Assembly: GCF_002929305.1 (NCBI RefSeq) | Contig: NZ_PJIO01000009.1 | Location: 124,001-188,000, forward strand | DNA from: Arthrobacter sp. GMC3 | GTDB lineage: Bacteria > Actinomycetota > Actinomycetes > Actinomycetales > Micrococcaceae | Direction of reading: 5' to 3' | DNA: 64,000 nucleotides | Shown here: positions 43,577 through 52,696 of the stretch, one piece after another | Position numbering within the stretch: position 1 is the first letter of the stretch | How the letters are laid out: every line of letters begins with the position of its first letter | Notes under the pieces: generated by a model | The model's input: only the letters and a program-made list of their open reading frames with translations | Database searches by the model: none | What the model was told of the DNA's origin: nothing | Program-made: the position numbers and the translations under genes

Positions 43577-44800
43577 ATGACGGTCACGCTGAGGTCTCTG
43601 GAAACTGCTGTCCCGCCCACCATTTTGGTGCAGACCCAGGCCCGGGATGTTTTTGCCGCCCAACCCGGACTGACCCGCCTGGGCCAGCGCCTGGTGCGCA
43701 CTTGTTTTGACTCGGCCGCGATCGACACCCGGCACACCGCCGTGGCGGAAATGAGCGTTGACTTCCACAGCGACGACCCCGTGTTTTACGACGGCGGCAC
43801 CGGCTTGTTGCTTTCCCCCAGCACCAAGGTGCGCAACGAGTTGTTCACGGTGGAATCCACCAAATTGTTCATTGAGGCCGCCAGCAAGGCCGTGGCCGCC
43901 TGCACGGGCATCACGGCCGACGACGTCACCCACGTCATCACCGTCTCCTGCACCGGATTCTTCAACCCTGGCCCCGACTACAAGATTGTCCGGGCCCTGG
44001 GCCTGCAGCCGTCGGTACAGCGCTACCACCTGGGCTTCATGGGCTGCTACGCGGCCTTCCCGGCGCTGCGGGCCGCAAAGTCATTTTGCGAGGCCGACCC
44101 GTCCGCCGTGGTGCTAGTAGTGACGGCCGAGCTTTGCTCCCTCCACGTGCGGACATCCAACAATCCGGACACCATCATGGGATCCTCCTTGTTCGCCGAT
44201 GGTGCCGCTGCCGCCGTGGTCACTGCACGCGATCTTCCCACCACGGGGCCCGTAGTGGTGCTGGATGAATTCGAGACCGTCCTGACGCCGGTTGGCGAGG
44301 ATTCCATGGCGTGGAACATCGGCGATGAGGGCTTTGAAATGGTCCTGGACAGCTACGTCCCCCACATCATCGATGACCATATTGTGGGCGCCCTGGAACC
44401 GCTGCTGGCCCACAACCCGGCACTTGCGGGGGCCCCGTACCGGGACATCAAACACTGGGCCATCCACCCCGGCGGGCGCAGCATCCTGGACAAGGTGGAG
44501 GCCAAACTCGAGCTCACGCAGGAGCAGTTGGTGCCAGCCCGTGAAACCTTGCGCAACTACGGGAACATGAGCAGTGCCACAGTGATGTTCGTGCTCAAGC
44601 ACATCATGGATCTGCCGTCCTCCGAGGCCAGGGAACCCATCTGCGCCATGGCGTTCGGGCCCGGGCTGACGGTAGAGACAGGGCTCTTTACAAAGGTTTC
44701 TCCAGTCCCGCTCCTTGGCTCGCAGGCGGCAGACACAGCGGCTGACGTAGTTGCTTTTGGGGTGGACCCGAGCGCCCTTGAAGACGCTGTCAGTGCCTGA
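43577..44800 (+). CDS. Type III polyketide synthase
   Basis: 407 aa chalcone/stilbene synthase-fold enzyme. The catalytic triad is C157 (GFMGCYAAF), H297 (WAIHPGGRS) and N330 (NYGNMSSAT), matching C164/H303/N336 of plant chalcone synthase. It condenses an acyl starter with malonyl units into a pyrone or resorcinol. First gene of a three-gene operon with a methyltransferase and a flavin monooxygenase, like the srs alkylresorcinol cluster of Streptomyces griseus. The start has no strong ribosome site. Confidence 0.92.
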   Translation: MTVTLRSLETAVPPTILVQTQARDVFAAQPGLTRLGQRLVRTCFDSAAIDTRHTAVAEMSVDFHSDDPVFYDGGTGLLLSPSTKVRNELFTVESTKLFIEAASKAVAACTGITADDVTHVITVSCTGFFNPGPDYKIVRALGLQPSVQRYHLGFMGCYAAFPALRAAKSFCEADPSAVVLVVTAELCSLHVRTSNNPDTIMGSSLFADGAAAAVVTARDLPTTGPVVVLDEFETVLTPVGEDSMAWNIGDEGFEMVLDSYVPHIIDDHIVGALEPLLAHNPALAGAPYRDIKHWAIHPGGRSILDKVEAKLELTQEQLVPARETLRNYGNMSSATVMFVLKHIMDLPSSEAREPICAMAFGPGLTVETGLFTKVSPVPLLGSQAADTAADVVAFGVDPSALEDAVSA

Positions 44801-45518
44801 TCCGGCAGGCTTTTTGCGCCATCGGGACCCCGATGCCGTGGAGGAAATGGACAAACCGGATTGTGATCTTGAAAAACTGCAGCGCACCTATGCCCAGTTC
44901 CCGCTCATCAACGCCGTGGTGTCCGGTTGGCGTGCAAGTTACCGGCACCGGATCCGGCCGCTGCTGAACAGCACTACCGAAACCACCTTGCTGGACGTCG
45001 GCTGCGGTGGCGGAGATGTGGCCCGTAGCTTGGCCAAGTGGGCGGCCGCCGACGGTTTGAAGCTGCGGATTACCGCCATTGACCCGGATGAGCGGGCCTT
45101 CGCCTTCGCCTCGTCACAGCCCCCCATTTCCGGGCTGAGCTACCGTCGGGCATTGAGTTCTGAACTCGTTGCCGAGGGTGCCGCGTTCGACGTCGTCATC
45201 TCCAACCACATCCTCCACCACCTCAGTCCGTCCCAGCTGGGAGCCGTGCTCGCCGACTCGGAACAACTGGCAGGCAGCCTGGCCGTGCATAGCGATATTG
45301 CCCGCAGCCCCGTGGCCTACGCCTTGTTCGGTGCCGGTACCCTGCCGTTCTTTCCCGGTTCCTTCATCCGCCGGGACGGGCTGACCTCCATTCGGCGCAG
45401 CTACACCTCCGCAGAACTACGCTCAGTGGTGCCCCCTGGATGGAGTGTCACCTCGGAACGCCCCTACCGAAACGTGCTGCTCTTCACCCCCGTTCCGGAC
45501 AGGCCCCGCCGTGCTTGA
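44793..45518 (+). CDS. Class I SAM-dependent methyltransferase in the polyketide operon
   Basis: 241 aa. SAM-binding motif I is TTLLDVGCGGGDVARSLA (about residues 66-85); motif II/III region is FDVVISNHILHHLSPSQL. The GTG start overlaps the synthase stop by eight bases (GTGCCTGA). It probably O- or C-methylates the polyketide product. In the srs system the methyltransferase is of a different (isoprenylcysteine) type, so the chemistry may differ. Confidence 0.88.
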   Translation: MPDPAGFLRHRDPDAVEEMDKPDCDLEKLQRTYAQFPLINAVVSGWRASYRHRIRPLLNSTTETTLLDVGCGGGDVARSLAKWAAADGLKLRITAIDPDERAFAFASSQPPISGLSYRRALSSELVAEGAAFDVVISNHILHHLSPSQLGAVLADSEQLAGSLAVHSDIARSPVAYALFGAGTLPFFPGSFIRRDGLTSIRRSYTSAELRSVVPPGWSVTSERPYRNVLLFTPVPDRPRRA

Positions 45519-46686
45519 CGTGCTAATAGTCGGTGCCGGGCCAGTGGGGCTGTACCTGGGGGCACTTCTGCTCCAAGAGGGTTTGGCCGTACGCATCCTC
45601 GAGCAACGCACCGAACGCAGCACGCATTCCCGCGCCATCGGCATCCACCCTCCGGGCCTGGCCGCCTTGGCCGAGGTGGGCATTGCCGCCGATCTGATCA
45701 GCGAGGGCGTGCACATCACCCGGGGCCTGGCCCGCAGTGCCGGCCAGCCGGTGACCGGGCTACGTTTTGAGGGCATCGGGAACCGGTATCCGTTCATCCT
45801 TGCACTCCCCCAGACACGGACCGAGGAGCTACTTCAGGCTCGAGTTGAAATACTTGACCCTGGCGCTTTACTCCGCGGACTCGCCGTCACTGCCCTGCAC
45901 GACGCCGGAAATTCCGTCACACTCACAGCCGCCCGGGCCGCCGGGGAAGGGTTGGATACTCTCGAAGCCGACAGCCAGCACCTCACTGCCCGGCTTGTGG
46001 TGGGTGCCGACGGGGCTCGCTCAAGCGTCCGGCGCGAGCTGAGGATCGCCACCCGGGGACGCAACTACCCCGACACGTATCTGATGGGCGATTTTCCCGA
46101 CACCGGTACCGACGGATCCGCCGCCGTGCTTTACCTGGAAACGGGCGGCATCGTGGAGTCGTTCCCGTTGCCGGGCGGATTGCGGCGCTGGGTGGTCCAC
46201 ACCGACACGTTGCTGGCCGGCGCCTGCGCCGCAGACTTGGCACAGTTGATTGCCGCGCGCACCGGTGTTGCCGTGCCGGCGGGCGAAAACAGCATGCTCA
46301 GTGCGTTTGGTGTCCGGTCACGGATGGCGACCAGCATGGTGCAGGGCAGGGTAGCCCTGATTGGCGACGCCGCCCACGAGATCAGCCCGATCGGCGGCCA
46401 GGGCATGAACCTGGGCTGGCTCGACGCCGCCGCCCTGGCGCCGATCATCGTCGCGGCCCTGCGCGGGGAATCGACGGGCCTGCGACTGGAACGCTTTGAG
46501 CAAACGCGGATGGCGGCAGCCCGCCGGGCCTCGGCACAGGCCTGGCTGAACATGGCCCTGGGACGCCCGGCGCCGGCGTCGTTCCTGGAAACGCGGCACC
46601 TGCTGGTCCGGGCAGTATTCGGGGCACAGTGGCCCCGGGATTTGGTGGCCCGGCGCTTCAGCATGGCTGGGTGGGCGCACCGCTGA
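45511..46686 (+). CDS. FAD-dependent monooxygenase in the polyketide operon
   Basis: 391 aa aromatic hydroxylase-type flavoprotein. N-terminal FAD motif LIVGAGPVGLYLGALLLQEG, central VVGADGARSSVRRELRIATR, and the C-terminal GDAAHEISPIGGQGMNLGWL. The GTG start overlaps the methyltransferase stop by eight bases (GTGCTTGA). It would hydroxylate a phenolic ring, giving a hydroquinone or quinone. Stop is followed within ten bases by a convergent TetR gene. Confidence 0.9.
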   Translation: MLDVLIVGAGPVGLYLGALLLQEGLAVRILEQRTERSTHSRAIGIHPPGLAALAEVGIAADLISEGVHITRGLARSAGQPVTGLRFEGIGNRYPFILALPQTRTEELLQARVEILDPGALLRGLAVTALHDAGNSVTLTAARAAGEGLDTLEADSQHLTARLVVGADGARSSVRRELRIATRGRNYPDTYLMGDFPDTGTDGSAAVLYLETGGIVESFPLPGGLRRWVVHTDTLLAGACAADLAQLIAARTGVAVPAGENSMLSAFGVRSRMATSMVQGRVALIGDAAHEISPIGGQGMNLGWLDAAALAPIIVAALRGESTGLRLERFEQTRMAAARRASAQAWLNMALGRPAPASFLETRHLLVRAVFGAQWPRDLVARRFSMAGWAHR

Positions 46687-46695
46687 TCGAGGCCG

Positions 46696-47379
46696 CTAGA
46701 TCAGAAAAGGCGTGCTGGGCAGTGTCAGGTAATCGTCGGGGTGGGTGACGGGTGCGCTGAGCATGCCAGTGCACGAGTCGATGAAAAAATAGCCCACCCC
46801 GGCCCAATTGGGTTCCTCGGTGCCGTTATTGATCCGCTTCTCGTATTCCGCACAGACACCCATCATCATGGGCCCAAGAATCATGGACCTGGCCTGAATA
46901 ATCTGCGGCGGAATATTGCCCAGTGCCGTTTGTAGGCGCCGGATCAAGCCCTCTACCTCCGGATTTGTCACGGCAGAGCTGGCCAGCGCCTCCGCCATGG
47001 AGGGAACGGTTCGGACCTGAAACAAGAAGCCCGCGCGCCAATTGGGAACCGGCAGCGACGCCAAATGATCAATCCACGGCAAGATTAGGGCCGTCAGCAG
47101 GTCTCTAACCCCGGCATCGTCGTCCAACGCAGCGATCAAGGCCACTCGGCGGTGGTTCATCTCCTGAAGGTGACGGCCGAGCAAGGCGCGCAACAGTTCC
47201 TCGCGGCCACCGAAATGGTACGCGATGGCCGAATGGTTTGCCGTGCCTGCGTGCTCGGTGATCTTCCGGTTTGATACCGCGTCGATCCCATAGCGGGCAA
47301 AGAGTTCCTCGGCGGCGTCCAACAACGATTCCCGTGCCTTGTCACTGTGCAGTCCCATGCACGCATGCACCCCCTTCAT
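46696..47379 (-). CDS. TetR-family regulator next to the duplicated membrane protein
   Basis: 227 aa. The HTH region reads LLDAAEELFARYGIDAVSN followed by HAGTANHSAIAYHFGGREEL; a long helical ligand domain follows. Two starts are possible (47379, or ATG 47358 giving MGLHSDKARE). It is divergent from the duplicated membrane protein gene across a perfect 20-bp palindrome, which marks it as the likely repressor of that gene. Confidence 0.87.
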   Translation of the reverse strand: MKGVHACMGLHSDKARESLLDAAEELFARYGIDAVSNRKITEHAGTANHSAIAYHFGGREELLRALLGRHLQEMNHRRVALIAALDDDAGVRDLLTALILPWIDHLASLPVPNWRAGFLFQVRTVPSMAEALASSAVTNPEVEGLIRRLQTALGNIPPQIIQARSMILGPMMMGVCAEYEKRINNGTEEPNWAGVGYFFIDSCTGMLSAPVTHPDDYLTLPSTPFLI

Positions 47380-47440
47380 CAGCTCCCAACGCTACCGTGT
47401 GCGCGGCTACTTTGAAGCCCTCGTTCCACCCATTCGCGTT

Positions 47441-47460
47441 TTTACGCCACGTGGCGTAAA
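47441..47460. promoter_or_regulatory. Perfect 20-bp palindromic operator
   Basis: Arms TTTACGCCAC/GTGGCGTAAA with no spacer, in the region between the divergent TetR gene and the membrane protein gene. A TAAATT -10-like box overlaps its right end, so binding would block the plus-strand promoter. Confidence 0.8.
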
Positions 47461-47550
47461 TTTAACATTCTGGTTCGCCACCCGCATCTCCAGGGACCGT
47501 CCGCCAGTGTTCACGCACACGTTCGACACCATATTTTCAGGAGCACCACC

Positions 47551-49701
47551 TTGAGCAAACAGCCCGCCATGGACACCACCCATCCCCCGGATGGGGGCTC
47601 GCCAGACCTGGCACCCGATCTTGCCGCCGTGGAGGCTGCAGCCCTGAAACGGGCAAAGGCCGAAACTATCGGACGCTACGTGGCCATGTTCTTCATGCCC
47701 TTGATCATGGTTTCGATGATGATCAGCGGCTACCTGGGCACCATGCACGCGCCAACCCCACACAACATGCCGATCGCCGTCGTCGGCTCCGGACAGCAGG
47801 CAAGCCTCTTTGCCGGGGCTTTGGAGGCGGGCAACCCCGACGCCGTCGACGTTCAAATTGTCGACTCGGCCGAATCGGCCCGTCAGCTGGTGCTGGAACG
47901 CAAGATCTCCGGAGCGGTTTACATCACCGACGGGACGGCAACCGTCTACACAGCCAGTTCCGCTGGCGCATCCCAGGCCACAGTGGTCAAGGGACTGCTC
48001 GCGCCCAAGGTACTGGCCCAGGGCCTGACACTGCAAACCGAGGATCTGGCTCCCCTGCCACAGAATGATGCCGCCGGTCTCGGTGCCATGTTCCTTGCCA
48101 CTGCACTGGTGATGGCCGGCTATTTGCCGTTCAGTATGACGCTCTCCAATTCCCCAGAGCTATTACGCTTCCGCCGCGCCGTTCCACTGCTCGCCGGCTG
48201 GGCTGCGCTGGTCGCCGCCCTTGTCTGGGGTGTGACCGGGCCCGTACTGGGTGTGGTGCAGGGCCACACGATGGCCGTGCTGGGTATCGCCTGGCTGGGC
48301 GTCTTTGCCATCGGGTCCGTGCAGCTTTTGTTGACGCGATTTTTGGGCCCCATGGCCGTCATCGCCGCCATGCTTTTTTTGACGGTGCTGGGCATGCCCG
48401 CTTCCAACATGAGCATGTCCGTCTACACCATGCCCGGATTCTTCACATTCCTGCATTCGGTCCTACCCACCCCGGCCATCGGCGAAGCCCTGCGCTCAGT
48501 CCTGTACTTTGACGGCAGCGGAGTTGGGCCGCACCTGCTGGTCCTGGTGATCGGCGCAGTCCTTGCCCTTGGCCTGACACTGATGTTCGACGCCCGCAAA
48601 CGGCGCCGGAATCCCAGTTACACGGGGCCAAAGCCCAGTGTTCCCTCATTGCATGGTGGTCCGCGACCCAAGACCCGCCGCTGGCGCTACGGCTCCTTGC
48701 TGCTGTTTCCGCTGGCCATGGTGACCATGATGATTTCCGTGACGGCCGGTGCCATGGGGTCACCGACACCCCGGGACATGCCCGTGGCGATCGTTGGTAC
48801 CACCGTTGCCCAGGCCCAGCAGGCAGTTGACGGGTTGAACAAGAGCATGCCAGGACTGTTTGACCTGCGTGCCCTCGGTTCTGCAGAGGAAGCACGCACC
48901 CAGGTGCAGGACCGGACTGTCACAGCCGCGTTTGTGCTCCCCTCGGCCGAAAATCCACAGGCCACCTTGGTGACCAACCAGGCCGCCGGCGCCAGCGCGC
49001 AGCAGGTTACCGTCGCAGTCTTCGGGCAGGTCGCCACGGCGCAGCACCTAAAAATGGTCACCGAAAACGTGGCCCCTCTGTCCTCGACAGACACCATGGG
49101 CTCCGTGAGCATGTATATCGCCATGGGTTGGATCATGGCCGGGTTCATGATCATCATCGTCGGTGCGAACGCGGCCCCGAAGTCCCGCCCGTTGCGCAGA
49201 CTCCTGCCCATCGTCACCGCCTGGTCGGTGTTCATGTCGGCGGCACTGTGGCTCATCGCCGGACCCATCACCGGCAGCATCGAGGGCCATTTTTGGCCAC
49301 TGTTTGGAGCGGGGATCGTCGCCATCTTCTGCGTGGCAATGTTCACCACCGTACTCGAGCGGCTTATGGGGATGTTCGCTGTGGTTCCGGCAGTTGGCAT
49401 CTTGATGCTTGTCGGCATTCCAGCCTCCGGCGGTGGATTGTCCGTGTATATGGAGCCGGAGATCTTCCGCGTCCTCCACCAGTTCCTGCCCATGCCCGCG
49501 GGGGTCGAATCGATCCGCTCTATCCTCTACTTCGGCTCCGACACCGTTGGCACCCACCTGCTCACGTTTGGGATCTGGGGCGCCATTTCATTGGCCTTGG
49601 TCATGATCATTGACAAGATCAAGCCACCGCGCACCGAGATGCACCCGATTGAGCCGGAGACCACCGGCGTCGAACCGGCGAAGGAACTGGTCACGGCCTA
49701 G
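47551..49701 (+). CDS. Exporter-like membrane protein with two tandem homologous halves
   Basis: 716 aa. Each half has one helix, an extracytoplasmic domain of about 120 residues and about five helices, the layout of YhgE/Pip, DUF3533 and ABC-2 exporter subunits. Half one (about 40-360): FFMPLIMVSMMISGYLGTMH, TPHNMPIAVVG, later VLGMPASNMSMSVYTMPG. Half two (about 376-690): LLFPLAMVTMMISVTAGAMG, TPRDMPVAIVG, later LVGIPASGGGLSVYMEPE. The two are clear paralogues. TTG start with CAGGAG upstream. No ATPase gene is adjacent. Probable efflux or lipid-export role under TetR control is inference. Confidence 0.82.
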   Translation: MSKQPAMDTTHPPDGGSPDLAPDLAAVEAAALKRAKAETIGRYVAMFFMPLIMVSMMISGYLGTMHAPTPHNMPIAVVGSGQQASLFAGALEAGNPDAVDVQIVDSAESARQLVLERKISGAVYITDGTATVYTASSAGASQATVVKGLLAPKVLAQGLTLQTEDLAPLPQNDAAGLGAMFLATALVMAGYLPFSMTLSNSPELLRFRRAVPLLAGWAALVAALVWGVTGPVLGVVQGHTMAVLGIAWLGVFAIGSVQLLLTRFLGPMAVIAAMLFLTVLGMPASNMSMSVYTMPGFFTFLHSVLPTPAIGEALRSVLYFDGSGVGPHLLVLVIGAVLALGLTLMFDARKRRRNPSYTGPKPSVPSLHGGPRPKTRRWRYGSLLLFPLAMVTMMISVTAGAMGSPTPRDMPVAIVGTTVAQAQQAVDGLNKSMPGLFDLRALGSAEEARTQVQDRTVTAAFVLPSAENPQATLVTNQAAGASAQQVTVAVFGQVATAQHLKMVTENVAPLSSTDTMGSVSMYIAMGWIMAGFMIIIVGANAAPKSRPLRRLLPIVTAWSVFMSAALWLIAGPITGSIEGHFWPLFGAGIVAIFCVAMFTTVLERLMGMFAVVPAVGILMLVGIPASGGGLSVYMEPEIFRVLHQFLPMPAGVESIRSILYFGSDTVGTHLLTFGIWGAISLALVMIIDKIKPPRTEMHPIEPETTGVEPAKELVTA

Positions 49702-49741
49702 CAGTGCTGAGCTGACCGCCGTGGCCTGCATGGCCCGGCGG

Positions 49742-50440
49742 TCAGTAGCCAGCAGGCCAGCTGAACGCGGCGGGTGCACTTGCCTGCGAGGAACCGGTGG
49801 AGATGACGATGTCGACGTCCTCGTGTTCGGCCAGCGCGATGTCCGCGGCATCGCCGGCATACTTGGTGCCGTTCACGAACGTGGTGATGGTGTATCCGCC
49901 GGCCGTCGTGTACGAGCCGAGCTGTTTTGCCGACAGCGCCACATTCCACTCTGTGAAGAACTCGCCCAGCGTGAATCCCTTTTGCACCGGCGACTCCACG
50001 TGGATGATTCCGGAGGTGTCATGGGTGTGCAGGGGCGAGATCAGCTGGGCGCTAAGGTCTATTCCGACGTCGGCGGGAACCGTGATGGCCTTACCGTCGG
50101 CGGTGATGCTCAGATGCGTATGGATATGTTCGGCAGTCCCCTCGGCCGTGAGCATGGTCAGTCCGGCGGCTTGTGCCCGGGACGCGGCATCGGTAGGGGC
50201 GGCCCACGGCGGTGCCTGGGCGGATCCCTGCGCGGGCGACTGCGCACTGGAGGTACTGGTACCGGCCGTTGCGGACCCCAAAGAGCCACTTAGGCCAGAG
50301 ATGACGCCCACCGCCACTACGGCCACCACGGCGGCACCGGCACCCGAAAACATCAGGAGGCGACGGCGTCGTTCCTTGGCTTTCTGTTCGGTGGCCATGG
50401 CCGCGGCTTTCCGGCGCACGTCCTCGCTTTTTCCAGACAT
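49742..50440 (-). CDS. Membrane-anchored extracytoplasmic His-rich protein
   Basis: 232 aa, family not named with confidence. A basic N-terminus (TEQKAKERRRRLL) and one helix (residues 30-52) anchor it outside; a Ser/Ala/Gln linker follows; then a domain with HIHTHLSITADGKAIT and SPLHTHDTSGIIHVESP, both His-dense, and FTLGEFFTEWNVALS. This domain recurs in actinobacterial secreted proteins. The His clusters suggest metal (possibly copper) binding, which is unproven. It lies alone on the minus strand between plus-strand genes. Confidence 0.7.
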   Translation of the reverse strand: MSGKSEDVRRKAAAMATEQKAKERRRRLLMFSGAGAAVVAVVAVGVISGLSGSLGSATAGTSTSSAQSPAQGSAQAPPWAAPTDAASRAQAAGLTMLTAEGTAEHIHTHLSITADGKAITVPADVGIDLSAQLISPLHTHDTSGIIHVESPVQKGFTLGEFFTEWNVALSAKQLGSYTTAGGYTITTFVNGTKYAGDAADIALAEHEDVDIVISTGSSQASAPAAFSWPAGY

Positions 50441-50620
50441 GGGGTCTCCTTACAGCCCCGTGAAAGTACGGCGCCAAGACATGATGCTCCCATGCCTAGC
50501 CAGCGTCCGGGACGTTTCCGGGCACATTCACAGCGAATGCAACGCTCCCGCCCAGCGTGAGGATCCTCGCACGCCACGTCACAAATACGGCTGAACCCCA
50601 GGCCTGGCCCGGCGAGCAGC

Positions 50621-50626
50621 TAGATT
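50621..50626 (+). promoter_or_regulatory. Candidate -10 box, leaderless GNAT gene
   Basis: TAGATT is 6 bases before ATG 50633, and no ribosome site is present. Confidence 0.4.
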
Positions 50627-50632
50627 CAACAG

Positions 50633-51289
50633 ATGCTCAGCATCACAGATATCTGGCCACTTTTCGGCATCAAAGTCACCAGCCCGAACCTCGTCATGAG
50701 GATTGTCCGTGATGAGGATATTCCCGGCATCGCGGAAGCTGCCCTGGCCGGAATCCACGATCCAGCCACCATGCCATTTTCAGTGCCGTGGACCGATGAG
50801 CCGCGCGAACAGATGATCAAGAACATGGCAAAACACCAGTGGAAACTCCGAACCACAGTGCGCCCGGATCATTGGACCCTGAATTTCGTCATCCTTCTCG
50901 ACGGTGTACCCATTGGAACCCAATCCATCGGCGCCAAACTGTTTTCACTGACCAAGAGCGTCTCTTCCGGTTCCTGGCTGACGGCCAACCACCAGGGGAA
51001 GGGGTATGGCAAGGAGATGCGTGCGGCGATCTTGCTTTTTGCCTTCGACTATCTGGGCGCGGAAGTTGCCGAGTCCGGCGCGGCGGCGTGGAATGAGCCG
51101 TCACTTGGTGTCTCGCGAAGCCTCGGCTACCGGGCCAATGGTCTCAAGCGCGTTGTGGGAAGACCCGGCCAGTTGACACACATGCAGGAACTGCGTCTGG
51201 CAGCGGAAGACTTCGCGCGGCCTACCTGGAATATTGCCGTTGAAGGTTTCGAGGCCGCCCGAAACGAAGTATTGCTTCCCGCGCCCTAG
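50633..51289 (+). CDS. GNAT-family N-acetyltransferase (RimJ/RimL-like)
   Basis: 218 aa. The acetyl-CoA pyrophosphate loop is NHQGKGYGKEMRAA (about residue 120-133), preceded by a beta strand FVILLDGVPIGTQSIG and followed by AAWNEPSLGVSRSLGY, as in RimJ/RimL enzymes that acetylate N-termini, polyamines or drugs. Substrate unknown. Confidence 0.85.
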   Translation: MLSITDIWPLFGIKVTSPNLVMRIVRDEDIPGIAEAALAGIHDPATMPFSVPWTDEPREQMIKNMAKHQWKLRTTVRPDHWTLNFVILLDGVPIGTQSIGAKLFSLTKSVSSGSWLTANHQGKGYGKEMRAAILLFAFDYLGAEVAESGAAAWNEPSLGVSRSLGYRANGLKRVVGRPGQLTHMQELRLAAEDFARPTWNIAVEGFEAARNEVLLPAP

Positions 51290-51302
51290 GCACGGGAGTG
51301 CG

Positions 51303-52589
51303 TCAGCTCACGGATTGCTCCACAGCTGAGGGCTCCGCGGATGGCATCGCGGCTGATGTCTTCCGTCCCGTTGACTTCACCACGGCGACCGCGACCGCCG
51401 TCGTAACCGGAATGGCCAGGACAAGGCCAATGGAGCCGACGAGGATCCGCACGACTTCCTCGGCCAGCTCGGCACTAGTCAGGGCTTTGAGCAGCGGCTG
51501 CTCATAGAGGGACACCATGAGCAGCACCGGCAGGGCACTACCGGCATAGGCGAAGGCGATGGTGTAGACGGTTGAGGCGATGTGGTCGCGCCCAATGCGC
51601 ATGGCCGAGGTAAAGAGCTCGCGGGCGCTGGTGTCCGGGGCCAGCTCGTACAGTTCCCAGACAGCCGATGATTGGGTAATGGTCACATCGTTGAGCACCC
51701 CCAGCCCCGAAATGATCAGCCCGCACAGGATCATCCCGGACAGCGACATGCCCTGGGTGAGATTCAACAGCTGGTATGAGTTGTGCCCGGAGGTCCCGGT
51801 CAACGCCGCCGCGTCCACCGCCCATGCCGCCAAGCCCGCAGTGACCCCCAGCCCAAACAAGGTGCCCAACAAGGCCGTGGACGTCCTGGCCGAGAATCCG
51901 TGGGCAAAGTACAGCACGCCGAACATGATGGCCGAGGAACCTACCAGGGCCACCGTCAGCGGCGGCTTCCCTTCCGCCAGGGCGGGCAGGATGAACCAGG
52001 CGAGCACGGCGAAGGCCCCGCCTAGGCCCACAATGGCACGCAGCCCACGCCATCTGGCGACGGCAATGACAACCACGGCGTACAGCATGGCCAGCAGCCC
52101 TATGGGCAGGGTCCGGACAAAGTCCATGAAAACATACTGCGGGCCCGAATTTTGTGTCCCGGTGACAGCGGCCAGCCCGGATAGGTTCAGGTAGTTGATC
52201 CTATCGCCGGCCTTCACACCACGGGCCTGAACAACGTCGGGACTGACAACGACGGGCACCTCGGCAAGCCCCTCCACGGCCGTGTAGGCGATGAAGCAGC
52301 TGGCGCCCGGGTCGCCCACACTGGCGCCTGGGCAGGTCTCCGTGGCGGTGCGTTGCACTGTGCCGGTATCGATGCTGGCGCCGGGTGCTGCAGAGTAGGG
52401 GTTTCCTGCTGCTGGGGCACCACTGTTCCCGGCAGGCCACAGCAGTGTCATGGCCACAATGGTGAGCAGCGCCAACGGCACCAGGATCCAGCTCAGGAGC
52501 ACCACGGCCCGGCGCCGCATGGCGTTGCGCTGGCGTAACTCCGTGCGGCTCAGGGCCACTTCATCCGCGTGTGAATGTGAATGTCCCAT
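51303..52589 (-). CDS. YibE/F-like membrane protein
   Basis: 428 aa. A hydrophilic His-rich N-terminus (MGHSHSHADE), one helix (33-52), an extracytoplasmic domain with a CPGASVGDPGASCF pair of cysteines, then seven to eight helices typical of the YibE/F family (ARWRGLRAIVGLGGAFAVL, GLGVLNDVTITQSSAVWEL). Function of the family is unsettled; some members are in metal-related loci. It starts at ATG 52589. Confidence 0.82.
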   Translation of the reverse strand: MGHSHSHADEVALSRTELRQRNAMRRRAVVLLSWILVPLALLTIVAMTLLWPAGNSGAPAAGNPYSAAPGASIDTGTVQRTATETCPGASVGDPGASCFIAYTAVEGLAEVPVVVSPDVVQARGVKAGDRINYLNLSGLAAVTGTQNSGPQYVFMDFVRTLPIGLLAMLYAVVVIAVARWRGLRAIVGLGGAFAVLAWFILPALAEGKPPLTVALVGSSAIMFGVLYFAHGFSARTSTALLGTLFGLGVTAGLAAWAVDAAALTGTSGHNSYQLLNLTQGMSLSGMILCGLIISGLGVLNDVTITQSSAVWELYELAPDTSARELFTSAMRIGRDHIASTVYTIAFAYAGSALPVLLMVSLYEQPLLKALTSAELAEEVVRILVGSIGLVLAIPVTTAVAVAVVKSTGRKTSAAMPSAEPSAVEQSVS

Positions 52590-52640
52590 GGGCTGAAATC
52601 AGTCCTTCGGTTGTTCTTGATTCGTGTTTGCGGCCCGGGT

Positions 52641-52664
52641 CTCGACAGGCTCGACCACCGGCGG
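52641..52664. repeat. Short intergenic repeat-like sequence
   Basis: A 24-base sequence, CTCGACAGGCTCGACCACCG plus GCGG, of a type I remember from intergenic regions of Micrococcales genomes. It stands just beside the structured repeat copy B. Only one copy is in this window, so repeat status rests on recollection. Confidence 0.3.
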
Positions 52665-52696
52665 CAGGCCAGAAGCGGTCTGAGTCGGCATTATTT

